Source: UBA2377 sp964525935 | GTDB taxonomy: Bacteria; Verrucomicrobiota; Verrucomicrobiia; Opitutales; Opitutaceae | Direction of reading: 5' to 3' | NCBI GenBank assembly: GCA_964525935.1 | Contig: CAZGJZ010000011.1 | Location: 78,062 to 142,061, forward strand | DNA length: 64,000 nt | Shown here: positions 52,852-63,300 of the stretch, piece after piece | Layout of the letters: every line of letters starts with the position of its first letter | Position numbering within the stretch: position 1 is the stretch's first letter | Made by a program: the position numbers and the translations under genes | The notes under the pieces: model-generated | What the model was told of the DNA's origin: nothing | Databases searched by the model: none | Seen by the model: the letters and a program-made list of their open reading frames with translations, nothing else

Positions 52852-55221
52852 ATGATCTCATCCATGGACTCAACCACCCCCATCTCCTCCAAGCCTACAC
52901 CGCTTGACTGGACCTTCCGTGCCTTAGGTTTCGTCACGCTGGCCTTAATCGCGTTCGCAGTGCCGTTGTTTCCCGCGCTGGAGCTCGACTCTTCCTGGCG
53001 CACCGCCATCGGTCGGTTCTTTATCGATGGCCGGCAGTTCGGCACCGAAATCGTGTTCACCTACGGCCCGCTGGGTTGGGCGATGGCCAAGACCTACTGG
53101 GGTGATCACTGGGGACTGCTCGTCGGCTGGTATGCGGTGCAGTCGGTCGTTTTCACCGCCTTTGTATTTCACTACGGCTATCGTGTCACCGGCTACGCGC
53201 GGGTCTTTTTCTTCGCTTTCTATATTCTCTTTGGCCTGACCTATCAGGACGCGGCACATCAGATATTCATCGCGTTCGCCGGGCTCGAACTGATCCGGCG
53301 CACCGGTAAACCGTGGCGCTGGAGCTCGGCGGCACTCCTCAGTCTGCTGGTCATCCTCTCGCTGGTGAAGTTCACCAATCTCCTGCTCGGGTTCTTCCTC
53401 GTGCTGCTGGCCGCTGGCTTGGAATTGTGGAAAACCCGCAAGGCATCGGCCTTGATTCTGCCTGGTGTGTTTACCGCACTCTTTCTCGCCGGCTGGGTCG
53501 CCTGCGGACAAAACCCTCTAAATCTACCCGCTTACTTCAAGACCTCGATGGAAGTCAGCCAAGGCTATCAGGATGCGATGGGCCTGGCCTGCCCGTCGTT
53601 GCAGCTTTACTTCGGCCTGAGTGTCGCGGGCCTCGTGCTCGCATATCTGGCGGTTAATTTCCTGACGAGTATCGACCGCATCCGCACTGCCGCACTTACG
53701 CTTGGTGCCCTCGCCCTGCTCTACCTCAACTGGAAGCATGGCTATATCCGCGCCGATGGACACCAGATCGGCTTCTATTATGCGGCCCTCATGCTGATCA
53801 CCGGGACACCCGTGTTGCTGGAAGACACGATCCGCCTGCGCTGGCTGAAGCGGACGCTGCTCGTCGGGGCAACCTTGCTCGCGCTCATCGGTCTCGACGT
53901 GGTGCTGCCCGGTCTCGTGCGGGGCGCGACGGGCGCTCCCCAGGGAGTCATCAATGCCAACGTAGCCTTCCTCACCGGCAAATCCTTCACCCCCTCGATG
54001 TATGCCAGCCACTGGCAGATGGTGTCGGCGAAGGCCAAGCTGACCAAGGTCCAGGCCACCGTGGGGCGGTCTTCGATCGATGTGCTCGGCTTCGAGCAAA
54101 ACGTGGCGCTCTTCAACGATTTCAATTATCAACCGCGTCCGGTGTTTCAGGGCTACCTCGCTTACACCCCCTACCTCGCAAATTTGAATTTCGCCTACTT
54201 TGCTTCGGACCGCGCTCCCGAGTTTGTGCTCTTCAAGCTCCAGACCCTCGATGGCCGCCTCGCCGCCATGGACGACCCCCAAGTGCTGCGTTTGCTCGTC
54301 CAGCGCTACCGCTATCTCTTCTCCGAGCAAGGCTACACGCTCTGGCAGCGCAAGCCCGGTCCCTTCGACCCCGCGACCATTGCGCCCAAGCCCATCCGCA
54401 CCGTCGCGGCAAAATTCGGTGAAAGCATCCCCATCGCCGATCTCGCCAGCCAAAACGTGTGGGTCGAGATCGACTACCGTTTCAGCCTCCTCGGCAAACT
54501 CCGTCGCTTTCTTTTCCGTCCACCGCTCGTCACGCTCAATATCACCGACACGAAAGGCAGCGAATCAATCCACCGCCTGCCCCAGCCCATTGGTCGCTCG
54601 GGCTTCATGCTCAATCCCGTCATCGACGAATTGCACTCCTACATGCTGGCCGCTGGCGGCAAACCGACGCGACACGCCGCGTCCATCCGTCTCGCAACTT
54701 CCGCCTCGGAACGCGATTGCATCGCCGACGACATCGTCGTGCGACTTTACTCCCTGCCGCCATCCGATGCCGCCAGCGCCTACTTGCAGCAAGCCGACCG
54801 CTCCCTGTTTCATATGTTTGTCGCCGTTCCCGTTTCATACGAGTCGCTCAATCCCCCCAACCCCGACATCATCAGCGAGCGCCCGGTCATGATCATGCAC
54901 GCGCCGAGTAACATGATCTTCGACGTGCCCGCAGGCGCGAGAAGTGTGCAGGGGGACTTTGGTTTCGTGGCCGGGGCTTACACCAACGGTGGTCGCACCA
55001 ACGGCGCTCAATTCACCATTTACTGGACCGATGGCGGTGAGCGCCGCGTCCTCTATGAGCGCTACCTCGACCCCGTATCCCGCCTCAATGACCGCGGCCT
55101 CCAGCACTTCACCGCGAACATCCCCGTCGGCGCGGGTCAGGTCGTCATGCAAATCGATCCCGGCCCGCACGGCGAATACGCCTATGACTGGACGGGTTGG
55201 ACTGACATCGAGTTCAAATGA
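52852..55221 (+). CDS. Membrane protein, FTYGPLG/WKHG family, possible GT-C transferase
   Basis: A 789-residue paralogue of the previous gene, 26 bases downstream. Shared motifs are LDSSWRTAIGRFF, EIVFTYGPLGW, CGQNPLNLPAY, GYQDAMGLACPS and WKHGYIRADGHQ within about ten membrane helices. The beta domain (FLFRPPLVTLNITD, GFMLNPVI) and a C-terminal module follow (TNGAQFTIYW, VSRLNDRGLQ, YDWTGWTDIEFK). Retention of acidic and histidine loop residues in both copies suggests both are active. Two start codons are possible (52852 and 52864). The stop overlaps the next start (ATGA). Confidence 0.8.
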   Translation: MISSMDSTTPISSKPTPLDWTFRALGFVTLALIAFAVPLFPALELDSSWRTAIGRFFIDGRQFGTEIVFTYGPLGWAMAKTYWGDHWGLLVGWYAVQSVVFTAFVFHYGYRVTGYARVFFFAFYILFGLTYQDAAHQIFIAFAGLELIRRTGKPWRWSSAALLSLLVILSLVKFTNLLLGFFLVLLAAGLELWKTRKASALILPGVFTALFLAGWVACGQNPLNLPAYFKTSMEVSQGYQDAMGLACPSLQLYFGLSVAGLVLAYLAVNFLTSIDRIRTAALTLGALALLYLNWKHGYIRADGHQIGFYYAALMLITGTPVLLEDTIRLRWLKRTLLVGATLLALIGLDVVLPGLVRGATGAPQGVINANVAFLTGKSFTPSMYASHWQMVSAKAKLTKVQATVGRSSIDVLGFEQNVALFNDFNYQPRPVFQGYLAYTPYLANLNFAYFASDRAPEFVLFKLQTLDGRLAAMDDPQVLRLLVQRYRYLFSEQGYTLWQRKPGPFDPATIAPKPIRTVAAKFGESIPIADLASQNVWVEIDYRFSLLGKLRRFLFRPPLVTLNITDTKGSESIHRLPQPIGRSGFMLNPVIDELHSYMLAAGGKPTRHAASIRLATSASERDCIADDIVVRLYSLPPSDAASAYLQQADRSLFHMFVAVPVSYESLNPPNPDIISERPVMIMHAPSNMIFDVPAGARSVQGDFGFVAGAYTNGGRTNGAQFTIYWTDGGERRVLYERYLDPVSRLNDRGLQHFTANIPVGAGQVVMQIDPGPHGEYAYDWTGWTDIEFK

Positions 55222-58200
55222 CACCGGAGCCCCCTGCCGCCCACCGCCGATGGTTCTGGGCGGCCGTCGTGCTCACCGCCGTCAAGCTTTGGCTGATTAG
55301 CGGCCAGACCCTCTACGCCATCGGTCCCGCGTTTCACGACGACAAGCTCTTCGCGCGCCTCGCCGCCTACCTGCTCGATGGCCAGTGGCTCGGCCCTTAT
55401 GATCACCTCACGCTGGCCAAGGGTCCGATGTTCTCCGTGTTTCTCGCCGGCGTATTCTGGATCGGCGTGCCGCTGCTCCTCGCCCAACAGCTCGCTTACG
55501 CCGGCGCCTGCGCCGCGGTCACCCGTTCGCTCCGCCCTTGGCTGCCCGCGCCCGGCGCACGGTTCTTTCTCTATGCAGTCCTGCTCTTGAACCCCATGAG
55601 CTACGACGCCGGCAATCTCAGCCGGCTTATGCGGCAGAATCTTTATACTCCCCTCGCCTTGCTGGTGATTACCGGCCTCGTCACCCTGTTCGCGCGGCGG
55701 CGTGAATCGTGGCGCCGGCAGGCTTGGCCTGCGATGCTCGCTGGCACTGCGTTCGGCTGCTTTTGGCTGACCCGCGAGGAAAGCGTCTGGCTGCTACCCG
55801 CTGTCGGCCTGTTGCTTTTCGGCATCGCCGCGGCGCTGGGCCGCGAATTGCGGGCCCGCTGGCGCCCGCTTTCCGCCAGCGCGACGATCCTGCTCATCGC
55901 CACACTGATACCCATCGTTGTCGTCTGCGCATTGAATTGGCGACACTACGGCTGGTGGGGCACGGCGGAGTTCCGCGGCACTCCGTTCAAGGACGCATAC
56001 GGGGCACTCACTCGCATCCAGGTCGGTCCAGAATTACCCCAAGTGCCCGTTTCACGCCAGATGCGCGAGGCCGCCTATGAAGTCAGTCCGACCTTCGCAA
56101 AATTACGTCCCCACCTCGAAGGCCCGATCGGCGATGGTTGGAGTGAGAAGACGCTCTTTCCTGCCGCCGAACGCCAGATGCGTGGCGGTTGGTTTGTCTG
56201 GGCTTTCCGCGACGCCATGGCTGCCGCTGGACTCACGCCCGATGCCGGCACCGCCATGCGGCACTACCGGAAAATCGCCGATGAAATCAACGCCGCATGC
56301 GATTCCGGTCGCCTGCCGGCGGGGCCCCGTCGCTCCGGCTTTGCACCCCGCCTGGCACGATCTGATATCAAGCCTCTGTTCGATGGTGCCGTCGAATACA
56401 TCGCCTTCTTTATCGGTTTTCGCGGATTCACCGCCTACTCGCCCGACAGTGTGGGCGATTACGCCGATTTGAAACCCATGCGCGATATCGTCGGCACTCA
56501 CCTGAGCCACGCACCGCGCTCGCCAGACCCCGTGCCTCCAACCCAGGACAAGATTGAGAAACCCAAGGTGGACCGGCTCGAGCAACTCGGCCTCACCATC
56601 GCTCGTGCATTTGCCTGGCTCGGTCCGCTGCTGCTGGCCGTCGGCTTCGTCCGCCTCATCGAAGCCGCCGTGACGCGCCGGCCCACATTTTTGCTCGGAC
56701 TCGCCCTCGCGCTACTCGCATCCACGGCTGCATATCTCGCGATCAACATTCTCGTTCAAGTCACCTCGTTCTTCAACATGAGCCCGGCCGCGATGGCCTC
56801 GGCCTACCCGCTCTACCTTCTCGCGCTCGGAGCCATTGCGGTGGATACTTGGCGCGCTTGGAGTCGCGCCGCAACACTCCCGGCCTTTCCCGTGCCAGCG
56901 CGCGGCCCCGCGCGCTGGCTGCTGTTATTACCAGCAGGTGCGGCCCTCCTCGTCTTTGCCGCTCGGTTGCGAGAAATTCATCTCTACGGCAGCGTCGTGC
57001 CTTTCTATGACCAGTGGCCGGTCGAGGCCCGCGATGTCATCGCACCCTGGCTCGACGGCACACTGCGGCCCTGGACGTTCTTCCTGCCCCACGGCGGAGA
57101 TGTGCCCGTGTGGACGCGTCTGCTCGCCTGGCTTCAAGTAGCGCTTACCGGCCGCTGGGACCCCTTGGTGCAGATGACGTTCAATGCCGCGCTGCATACC
57201 ACCTTCGTGATGCTCATCGCAGGCTGGGTGTGGCGCAACTTTGCCCCACGCGCTGCGGCTTTCACTACCGTCCTACTGATCCTCGGCGGCAGCCTTCCCT
57301 TCGCCTGGCAGAATATCACCTGGGGGTTTCAATCCCAAATTCCGCTGGCTCTGCTCTGTTTGTTCCTACACGTGCACGGCTCGTTGTTGCATGCTCCGGG
57401 CAGCCGACCGTGGTGGCTGGCCCAGGTCGCGGCATTCGCCGGTCTCTTCACCTTTACCGGAATGTGGGCCGCGCCACTGGCCGTCGTGTTCGTTTTACTT
57501 TGGACGGGAAATCGCCACCGCCTCGCCTGTTGGGTGCCGGGCCTGATCTCGGCCGCCGGCCTTGCCCTCGCCCTGTTTTCTCCGGGAGGCGCCGCCGCCC
57601 CGCACACTTTGCTGGATTTGTTGCAAGCTGGGTTGTTTCAGCTCGGCTGGCCTGGCGGTATAGCCGGCGCGGCCGCTCTCGTGCAATTGCCGTGGCTCAT
57701 CCATGCGTTTCGCCTGCGCGGTCGCCCCGACACCGCACCCCTCGACCACGTCATCCTTGCCCTTGGGTTGTGGACCTGCCTGCAAGCCGCCCGGCTGGCC
57801 TGCACTGGGATCACCGACTATGATTCGCGTCAGGGCGACCTGCTCTTCGTTGGCGTCATCGCAAACACGTTGGCGCTGACGCGACTGGTGCCGTCGTCAA
57901 GTCAGCTCCGCGGACTGTTTTTCACCTGTGCCGTGCTGTGGACCGGGCTCGTCGTCTCCGGGCTATGGCGCAATGCCACCGATAGCCGGGTGCAACATTT
58001 TCACGAACATGCCGCGCAGAATTCACAACACCGCCTTGCCGCAGTCCAGGATTACCTGCGCCACGGCGACCGGGCACCGTTGGATAAATTGGAGACCCGC
58101 TGGGTGCTGGCCCACGATGGCGGCGAAGTCGCACAACTACTCGATCGGCCCGGTTTTCGCGCGCTCCTGCCCCGGGCGGTAAATCCGGCCACGGCTGACT

Positions 58201-59057
58201 CCGCCCTCGGCTCGCTCAATCGCCACCTGCAGGCGTGCTGGGTTTGGTTTCTCCTCGGTGGCGGCACCTTGCTGCTTGTCGGTATTGCTCTCCTATGGTG
58301 GCGGGGCTCTCCAACCTTCTCTCTGCCAGCGCTGCTTCCGACCAGCAAGCCGTGGCCGGGATTCGTCGCGCTCGGTCTTGGTCTGGCCTGCATCGCGGGA
58401 CTTTATCTTTGGAGCAACGGCGTGGGCTTTGACCGCGATTCTCGCTGGCGCAAATTACTCGGCGGCGACCAAGCCGTGTCCGGCATGACTTTTGAATTTG
58501 TCACCCCAACTACTTTTACGGTCGATCGCCTGCAAGGTGCCGCCCCGCTCAACCCGGCTGAACTCCGTGCTTTTTTCTACGGCACCGCGCTCGAAGGTCC
58601 TGAATGGACCGGCGTGGTGCTTAGCTCCCCGTTTACGCTCACGCAACCGTGGCTGGTGGTGCCCATCGCCGGTTATCCCAGCGGGGCAGGCAGCGGTCTG
58701 CGCGTCCGCCTGCTCGATGCCCAGGGTAACTGGCATGGCGAGGAAATCGGCTGCCTCGGCCCCAACCAGGACAATGTCTCCTACTGGACCATCGATGTCG
58801 GGCCGCATCAGGGACGGAAGGCCAGACTCGTGCTTTATGATGGACGCAACAATTCACAAGGTTGGATCGCCGTCGCCCCGCCCATTCCCACGAATCGGCC
58901 CGAACTCACCGCCGACCTTACCGCCCGTCTTCGCCGTGAAGCGAACAATCAACTGAATGCCGCTCTCGCGATCATCGGTCTCGTCGCCTTTGCCTGCGCT
59001 GCTGTTGTCTGGCGGGGACGGCGGCGCGGGCCACGCATGAAAACCCCACATCTGTAA
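55218..59057 (+). CDS. Very large two-part membrane protein, possible double GT-C transferase
   Basis: A 1279-residue protein. Part 1 (about residues 10-570) starts with LTAVKLWLISGQTLYA, HDDKLF, WLGPYDHLTLAKGP, has about eight or nine membrane helices, and an internal soluble stretch (NWRHYGWWGTAEF, DAYGALTRIQVGPELP). Part 2 (about 590-1050) is a second membrane block beginning YGSVVPFYDQWPVEA and including FAWQNITWGFQSQ. A beta domain follows (about 1070-1225) and a last helix. The HDD and DQW positions after each first helix are the sort of acidic loop residues found in GT-C enzymes. Part 1 is clearly related to the gene at 60333. Function is inferred only. Confidence 0.78.
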   Translation: MTPEPPAAHRRWFWAAVVLTAVKLWLISGQTLYAIGPAFHDDKLFARLAAYLLDGQWLGPYDHLTLAKGPMFSVFLAGVFWIGVPLLLAQQLAYAGACAAVTRSLRPWLPAPGARFFLYAVLLLNPMSYDAGNLSRLMRQNLYTPLALLVITGLVTLFARRRESWRRQAWPAMLAGTAFGCFWLTREESVWLLPAVGLLLFGIAAALGRELRARWRPLSASATILLIATLIPIVVVCALNWRHYGWWGTAEFRGTPFKDAYGALTRIQVGPELPQVPVSRQMREAAYEVSPTFAKLRPHLEGPIGDGWSEKTLFPAAERQMRGGWFVWAFRDAMAAAGLTPDAGTAMRHYRKIADEINAACDSGRLPAGPRRSGFAPRLARSDIKPLFDGAVEYIAFFIGFRGFTAYSPDSVGDYADLKPMRDIVGTHLSHAPRSPDPVPPTQDKIEKPKVDRLEQLGLTIARAFAWLGPLLLAVGFVRLIEAAVTRRPTFLLGLALALLASTAAYLAINILVQVTSFFNMSPAAMASAYPLYLLALGAIAVDTWRAWSRAATLPAFPVPARGPARWLLLLPAGAALLVFAARLREIHLYGSVVPFYDQWPVEARDVIAPWLDGTLRPWTFFLPHGGDVPVWTRLLAWLQVALTGRWDPLVQMTFNAALHTTFVMLIAGWVWRNFAPRAAAFTTVLLILGGSLPFAWQNITWGFQSQIPLALLCLFLHVHGSLLHAPGSRPWWLAQVAAFAGLFTFTGMWAAPLAVVFVLLWTGNRHRLACWVPGLISAAGLALALFSPGGAAAPHTLLDLLQAGLFQLGWPGGIAGAAALVQLPWLIHAFRLRGRPDTAPLDHVILALGLWTCLQAARLACTGITDYDSRQGDLLFVGVIANTLALTRLVPSSSQLRGLFFTCAVLWTGLVVSGLWRNATDSRVQHFHEHAAQNSQHRLAAVQDYLRHGDRAPLDKLETRWVLAHDGGEVAQLLDRPGFRALLPRAVNPATADSALGSLNRHLQACWVWFLLGGGTLLLVGIALLWWRGSPTFSLPALLPTSKPWPGFVALGLGLACIAGLYLWSNGVGFDRDSRWRKLLGGDQAVSGMTFEFVTPTTFTVDRLQGAAPLNPAELRAFFYGTALEGPEWTGVVLSSPFTLTQPWLVVPIAGYPSGAGSGLRVRLLDAQGNWHGEEIGCLGPNQDNVSYWTIDVGPHQGRKARLVLYDGRNNSQGWIAVAPPIPTNRPELTADLTARLRREANNQLNAALAIIGLVAFACAAVVWRGRRRGPRMKTPHL

Positions 59058-59148
59058 TTGTAGCCATCCCGTCGCCCCCCGGTGATCGCACATCCGCATC
59101 GGATATTTCAGCCTTTGCTCTGCCCAGCCCGCCCGCTTTGCTAAAACC

Positions 59149-60336
59149 GTGCCTGTTCCCGAATCTTCCCCTACTCCAGCGCTCGAACTCACGGTGGTCA
59201 TCCCCTGCCTTAATGAGGCCCTGACCATTGAAGGTTGTGTCCGCGAAGCCATGGACGCCCTCGCTTCCTCGGACATTGCCGGTGAGGTGGTCGTGGCCGA
59301 CAATGGCAGCACCGACGGTTCGCAGCAACTCGCCACGTCCGCCGGAGCCCGCGTCGTGCCCATCACCATCAAGGGTTATGGCAATGCCCTTCGCGGTGGC
59401 ATCGCTGCCGCCCGCGGTCGCTACATTCTTATGGGTGACGCCGACGGCAGCTACAATTTTTCCCACCTGCCGCGCTTCGTGGAAAAACTCCGCGCTGGTG
59501 CCGATCTCGTGATGGGCAATCGCTTCCGCGGTGGCATCGAGCCCGGGGCCATGCCGTGGAAAAACCGTCACATTGGCAACCCCGTCCTCTCCTTCATCGG
59601 CCGGCTTTTCTTCAATACCCCGATCGGCGATTTCCACTGTGGCCTGCGCGCGTTCTCGGCCGACGCCTATCGCCGCATGGATCTGCGCACCACTGGCATG
59701 GAACTGGCCTCGGAGATCGTGATCAAGTCCGTGCTCTTCGGACTCCGGGTCGAGGAAGTGCCCACCGTGCTGCGCAAGGACGGGCGCGACCGGCCGCCTC
59801 ACCTGCGCCCTTGGCGTGATGGCTGGCGCCACTTGCGCTTCATGCTGCTCTTCAGCCCGCGCTGGCTGTTTTGGTATCCGGGCATTTTGCTCATGATCAT
59901 CGGCACTGTCGTGGGTGCGGTCCTGACGCAGGGCCCTTTGCCGCTCGGCCGCATCACCCTCGATGTGCATACCCTGCTTTTCGCTGCCGTCGCCGTGCTC
60001 ATCGGCTTTCAAGCCGCTTCCTTTGCCGTGCTGAGTAAGTTCTTCGCCATCCGCGCCGGCCTGCGCCGCGCCGAAGCGGGCTTCGACGGCTGGTTCCGGC
60101 ACGTGACGCTCGAGTCCGGCCTGATTGTCGGCGGCGTCCTCGTCACCGTCGGTCTTGCCCTCTCCATTGGCGCCGTGGGCATCTGGGGCGGACATGATTT
60201 TGGTGCCCTCCAACCGGCCGAGACCTTGCGTTGGGTCATCCCGGGCGCACTCTGCCTCGTGCTCGGCTGCCAGATGATTCTCATCAGTTTTTTCCTCGGC
60301 GTGCTGCGGCTTGATACGCGCGACGACCAGTCATGA
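59149..60336 (+). CDS. GT2 polyprenyl-phosphate sugar synthase-like, with membrane anchor
   Basis: A 395-residue protein from GTG 59149. The GT2 domain (about residues 9-225) is of the dolichyl-phosphate-mannose/glucose synthase type: LTVVIPCLNEALTI, VVADNGSTDGS, GYGNALRGGIAAARG, metal motif MGDADGSYNF, and DFHCGLRAFS. Three or four C-terminal membrane helices (from about 240) anchor it. These enzymes make undecaprenyl-phosphate sugars that GT-C transferases use on the other side of the membrane. It sits between two large GT-C-like genes, so it is a good candidate donor maker for them. The stop overlaps the next start (ATGA). Confidence 0.9.
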   Translation: MPVPESSPTPALELTVVIPCLNEALTIEGCVREAMDALASSDIAGEVVVADNGSTDGSQQLATSAGARVVPITIKGYGNALRGGIAAARGRYILMGDADGSYNFSHLPRFVEKLRAGADLVMGNRFRGGIEPGAMPWKNRHIGNPVLSFIGRLFFNTPIGDFHCGLRAFSADAYRRMDLRTTGMELASEIVIKSVLFGLRVEEVPTVLRKDGRDRPPHLRPWRDGWRHLRFMLLFSPRWLFWYPGILLMIIGTVVGAVLTQGPLPLGRITLDVHTLLFAAVAVLIGFQAASFAVLSKFFAIRAGLRRAEAGFDGWFRHVTLESGLIVGGVLVTVGLALSIGAVGIWGGHDFGALQPAETLRWVIPGALCLVLGCQMILISFFLGVLRLDTRDDQS

Positions 60337-63300
60337 CCGAACTCCGGCGTATTGACTCGCGATGGTGGCTCGGTCTCGGCCTCGCCCTGACCGCCGCCAA
60401 ACTCTGGTTGAGCCGCGGCCAGGGTGTTTACGCCCTGGGCAACGCCGGGCACGACGACCTGCTTTTTGTCCAGCTCGCGCAACACCTCGTGCAAGGCAAC
60501 TGGCTCGGCCCCTACAACGAGTTGACGCTCGCGAAAGGCCCGGCCTACCCGCTGTTCATTGCCGCTACTTTCACGATCGGCCTGCCGCTTTTTCTCGCGC
60601 AGCATCTCTTCTACGCAGTCGCCTGTGCCCTGTTCGTCCGTGCCCTGCGCCCGGCCATCGTCGCGGCAGGCTGGCGCTTCGCCATCTTCGCACTGCTATT
60701 GTGCAACCCGATGACGTTTGACGTCCCGAGCATGGGACGCGTCCTCCGCCAGCATATCTACGGGCCGCTCGCGTTATTGATTTTCGCCGGCCTCATCGCG
60801 CTCTGGCTGCGACGCCGCGCTTCATTTCGTCGCCAATTCCCGTGGGCCATCCTGCTCGGTGCCGCGGGCGGCTTTTTTTATCTCACCCGTGAAGACAGCA
60901 TCTGGCTTGCTCCGAGCGTCCTGCTCTTGGGCGGAGCCTGTCTGCTCGGAGCCTGGCAGCTCTCCCGTGCGACCGCCCTTCGCACGACTGGCCAGCTCGC
61001 GCTCGCTGCTGTCGTCGCCACCATCCCCGTCTTCGTCGTCAGCCTTCAAAACCACCGCCACTATGGCTGGTTTGGCACGTGCGAACTTCGCGACGCCGCC
61101 TTCCAGGATGCCTATGGCGCCATGCTGCGCGTGCAGGTGGGCCCGGAATTGCCTTTCGTTCCAGTAACGCGTGCTGCGCGCACCGCCATGGCGGGAGTGA
61201 GCCCAGCCTTCGCCGAGGTCGAAAAACAACTCGATGCCGGTATCGCCCGCGGCTGGGCCGAGGCCTCGGAATTTTTCACCCAGATTCCGCCCGAACGAGA
61301 GGAAATTGGCGGTGGCTGGATGCTATGGGCGCTCCGCGACGCCACCGTCCGCATCGGACATCACGACAACGCTGCGCACGCCTTGGCCTTCTACCGCCGA
61401 CTCGCCGGCGAAATAAACCAAGCGTGCGATGACGGCCGGCTGCCTGCGGGCGCTCGTCGCCGTGGTTTCATGCCACCGTGGCGTAAGACACAATCCGGCC
61501 CGTTCTGGAGCACGGCACTCGAATTCTCCGACTACGTCTTCAGCTTTCGCCAATTCAGCGGGCGGCCGCCGTTCAGCTCCGGTTCGCCTGAGAATCTTCA
61601 GTTGTTTCGGGATCTCACCCGCGAACGCCTCGCTCCACCCGCGGGTGAACTCGATGTCGTCGGCGCCGCGCGCTACATCCTTAATCAGCGCAAAACCGAA
61701 TGGCTGCACGCCACCGGCCGTTCGCTCAGGTCCGTTTTGCTCACGCTCTTCATCGTCGCCCAGACCCTGGCCGTCCTCCGCCTGTTTCAGGTGGCGATGC
61801 AACGGCAATGGAGTTTCCCGTTAACCGTCGCCGCCGCCGCGTGGGGTGCATGCGCGGCATCTGTGTTCATGCACGCGATTATCCAGGTTTCTTCCTTCCC
61901 GGTTCGCGCGGTTTCATCCTTCGCACCGATCTACCCGTTACTCTTGGTCTTCATCGTTGCGATGTTTTGGGATACGGCGTTTACCCTGCGCGACTGGTTC
62001 GCTGGCCGCGGTAAACAAACTCCGATTTCCGCCAAACCGGTTGCTCCCACGGTCCCCCTCAGTGTGCCTTCAGCGCGTCTCACCGGCCTCCTCCCATGGT
62101 TGGCCGGTCTGGCGGCTCTGACGCCATTTCTGTTTTGGCACCAGCAGTTCGGCGAACTCTTCTGGTTCGGCGACGACCTTTTCCTCGTCGATCAGATGGC
62201 CGCGATGGGCCTCTTCGATTGGACCACGCGGGTATTCTCCGAAAACTTTGTCCCGCTTTTTAAACTGCTCTGGGGCGGCGCCGTATTCGTGTTCGATGGC
62301 AGCTACAGCGCGATGCTATGGCTCATATGGCTCACGCATGCCCTGAACACCGCCATCCTGAGCCGGCTATTGACCCGCGCCGGCTTCCCCCTGCTCGCCA
62401 CTCTCGTCACGATAATCATTTTCGCCTTGGCACCGACCAATATCGAAACCCTGGGCTGGTCGGTCCAGTGGTCGGCCGTGCTCGCCACGTCGTTCCTGTT
62501 GCTCGGCTTGCTTTGGTCGCAACGACCCGCCGCCTCCACTGCGGGTTTCAACTGGCGGGCGCATCTCCCGCTGGCAGCTTTCGCCGCCGCGAGCGCGTGC
62601 TCCTATTCTCGCGGCGTGCTTATCGGCCCCGTCCTCGCCTTTGCCCTGATCTTACCTGCCTTGGGCGATTGGCGCCTCCGTGGGTGGCTCGCCCGTCTGC
62701 CTGGCATTTTGCTCTGCCTGCTGCCGGCCGGAGCCGTGGCGCTCGTGATCAGCCACAGTTCCAGCGGTAACCATCAGCATATGACGGGACACTGGGGCGC
62801 GGCGGTGGAGTTCGGTCTTGGCTATTTCCTCTTCAATCCCGGCCACGTCCTGCTGGGCGAGCTTTCCCTGCATCCCATGGCTCTGCTGCTGCTCGCCTTC
62901 ACCAAGCTCGCGGTCATTTTCACCGGCCTATGGATCAGCCGTGGCCCGGTCCGCACGCTGCTGCTGCTCTTGCTCGCCTATGATTTGGGTAACGCCGTCC
63001 TGCTCGGCATTGGCCAGTATCGCACGGGCTTTTTCGCTTTGTTGAATTCGCGTTACCAATACAGCTCGCTCCTTTCCACCCTGCCCTTCCTCGCCTTGGC
63101 GCTCGACTGGCTGGTCACACGGATTCCCTTCCGTCGGTCGCAACCTTGGGCCACCGCGACCATCGTGACATTACTCGCGATCGCTTGCCTGCGCGGGTGG
63201 CCGACGGCCCTGGCCGGCTTCACCGGCTGGCGCGGCACCGAGGTCCGTCAATTGATGGCGGCTCCGGCCACCAACGATCCGGCCGTGAAAGTGCCGGCCT

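Noticed and set aside
58972..60213. Minus-strand open frame of 413 codons opposite the GT2 at 59149
   Set aside because: Same reason: composition is that of an antisense shadow and the plus-strand gene is well supported.
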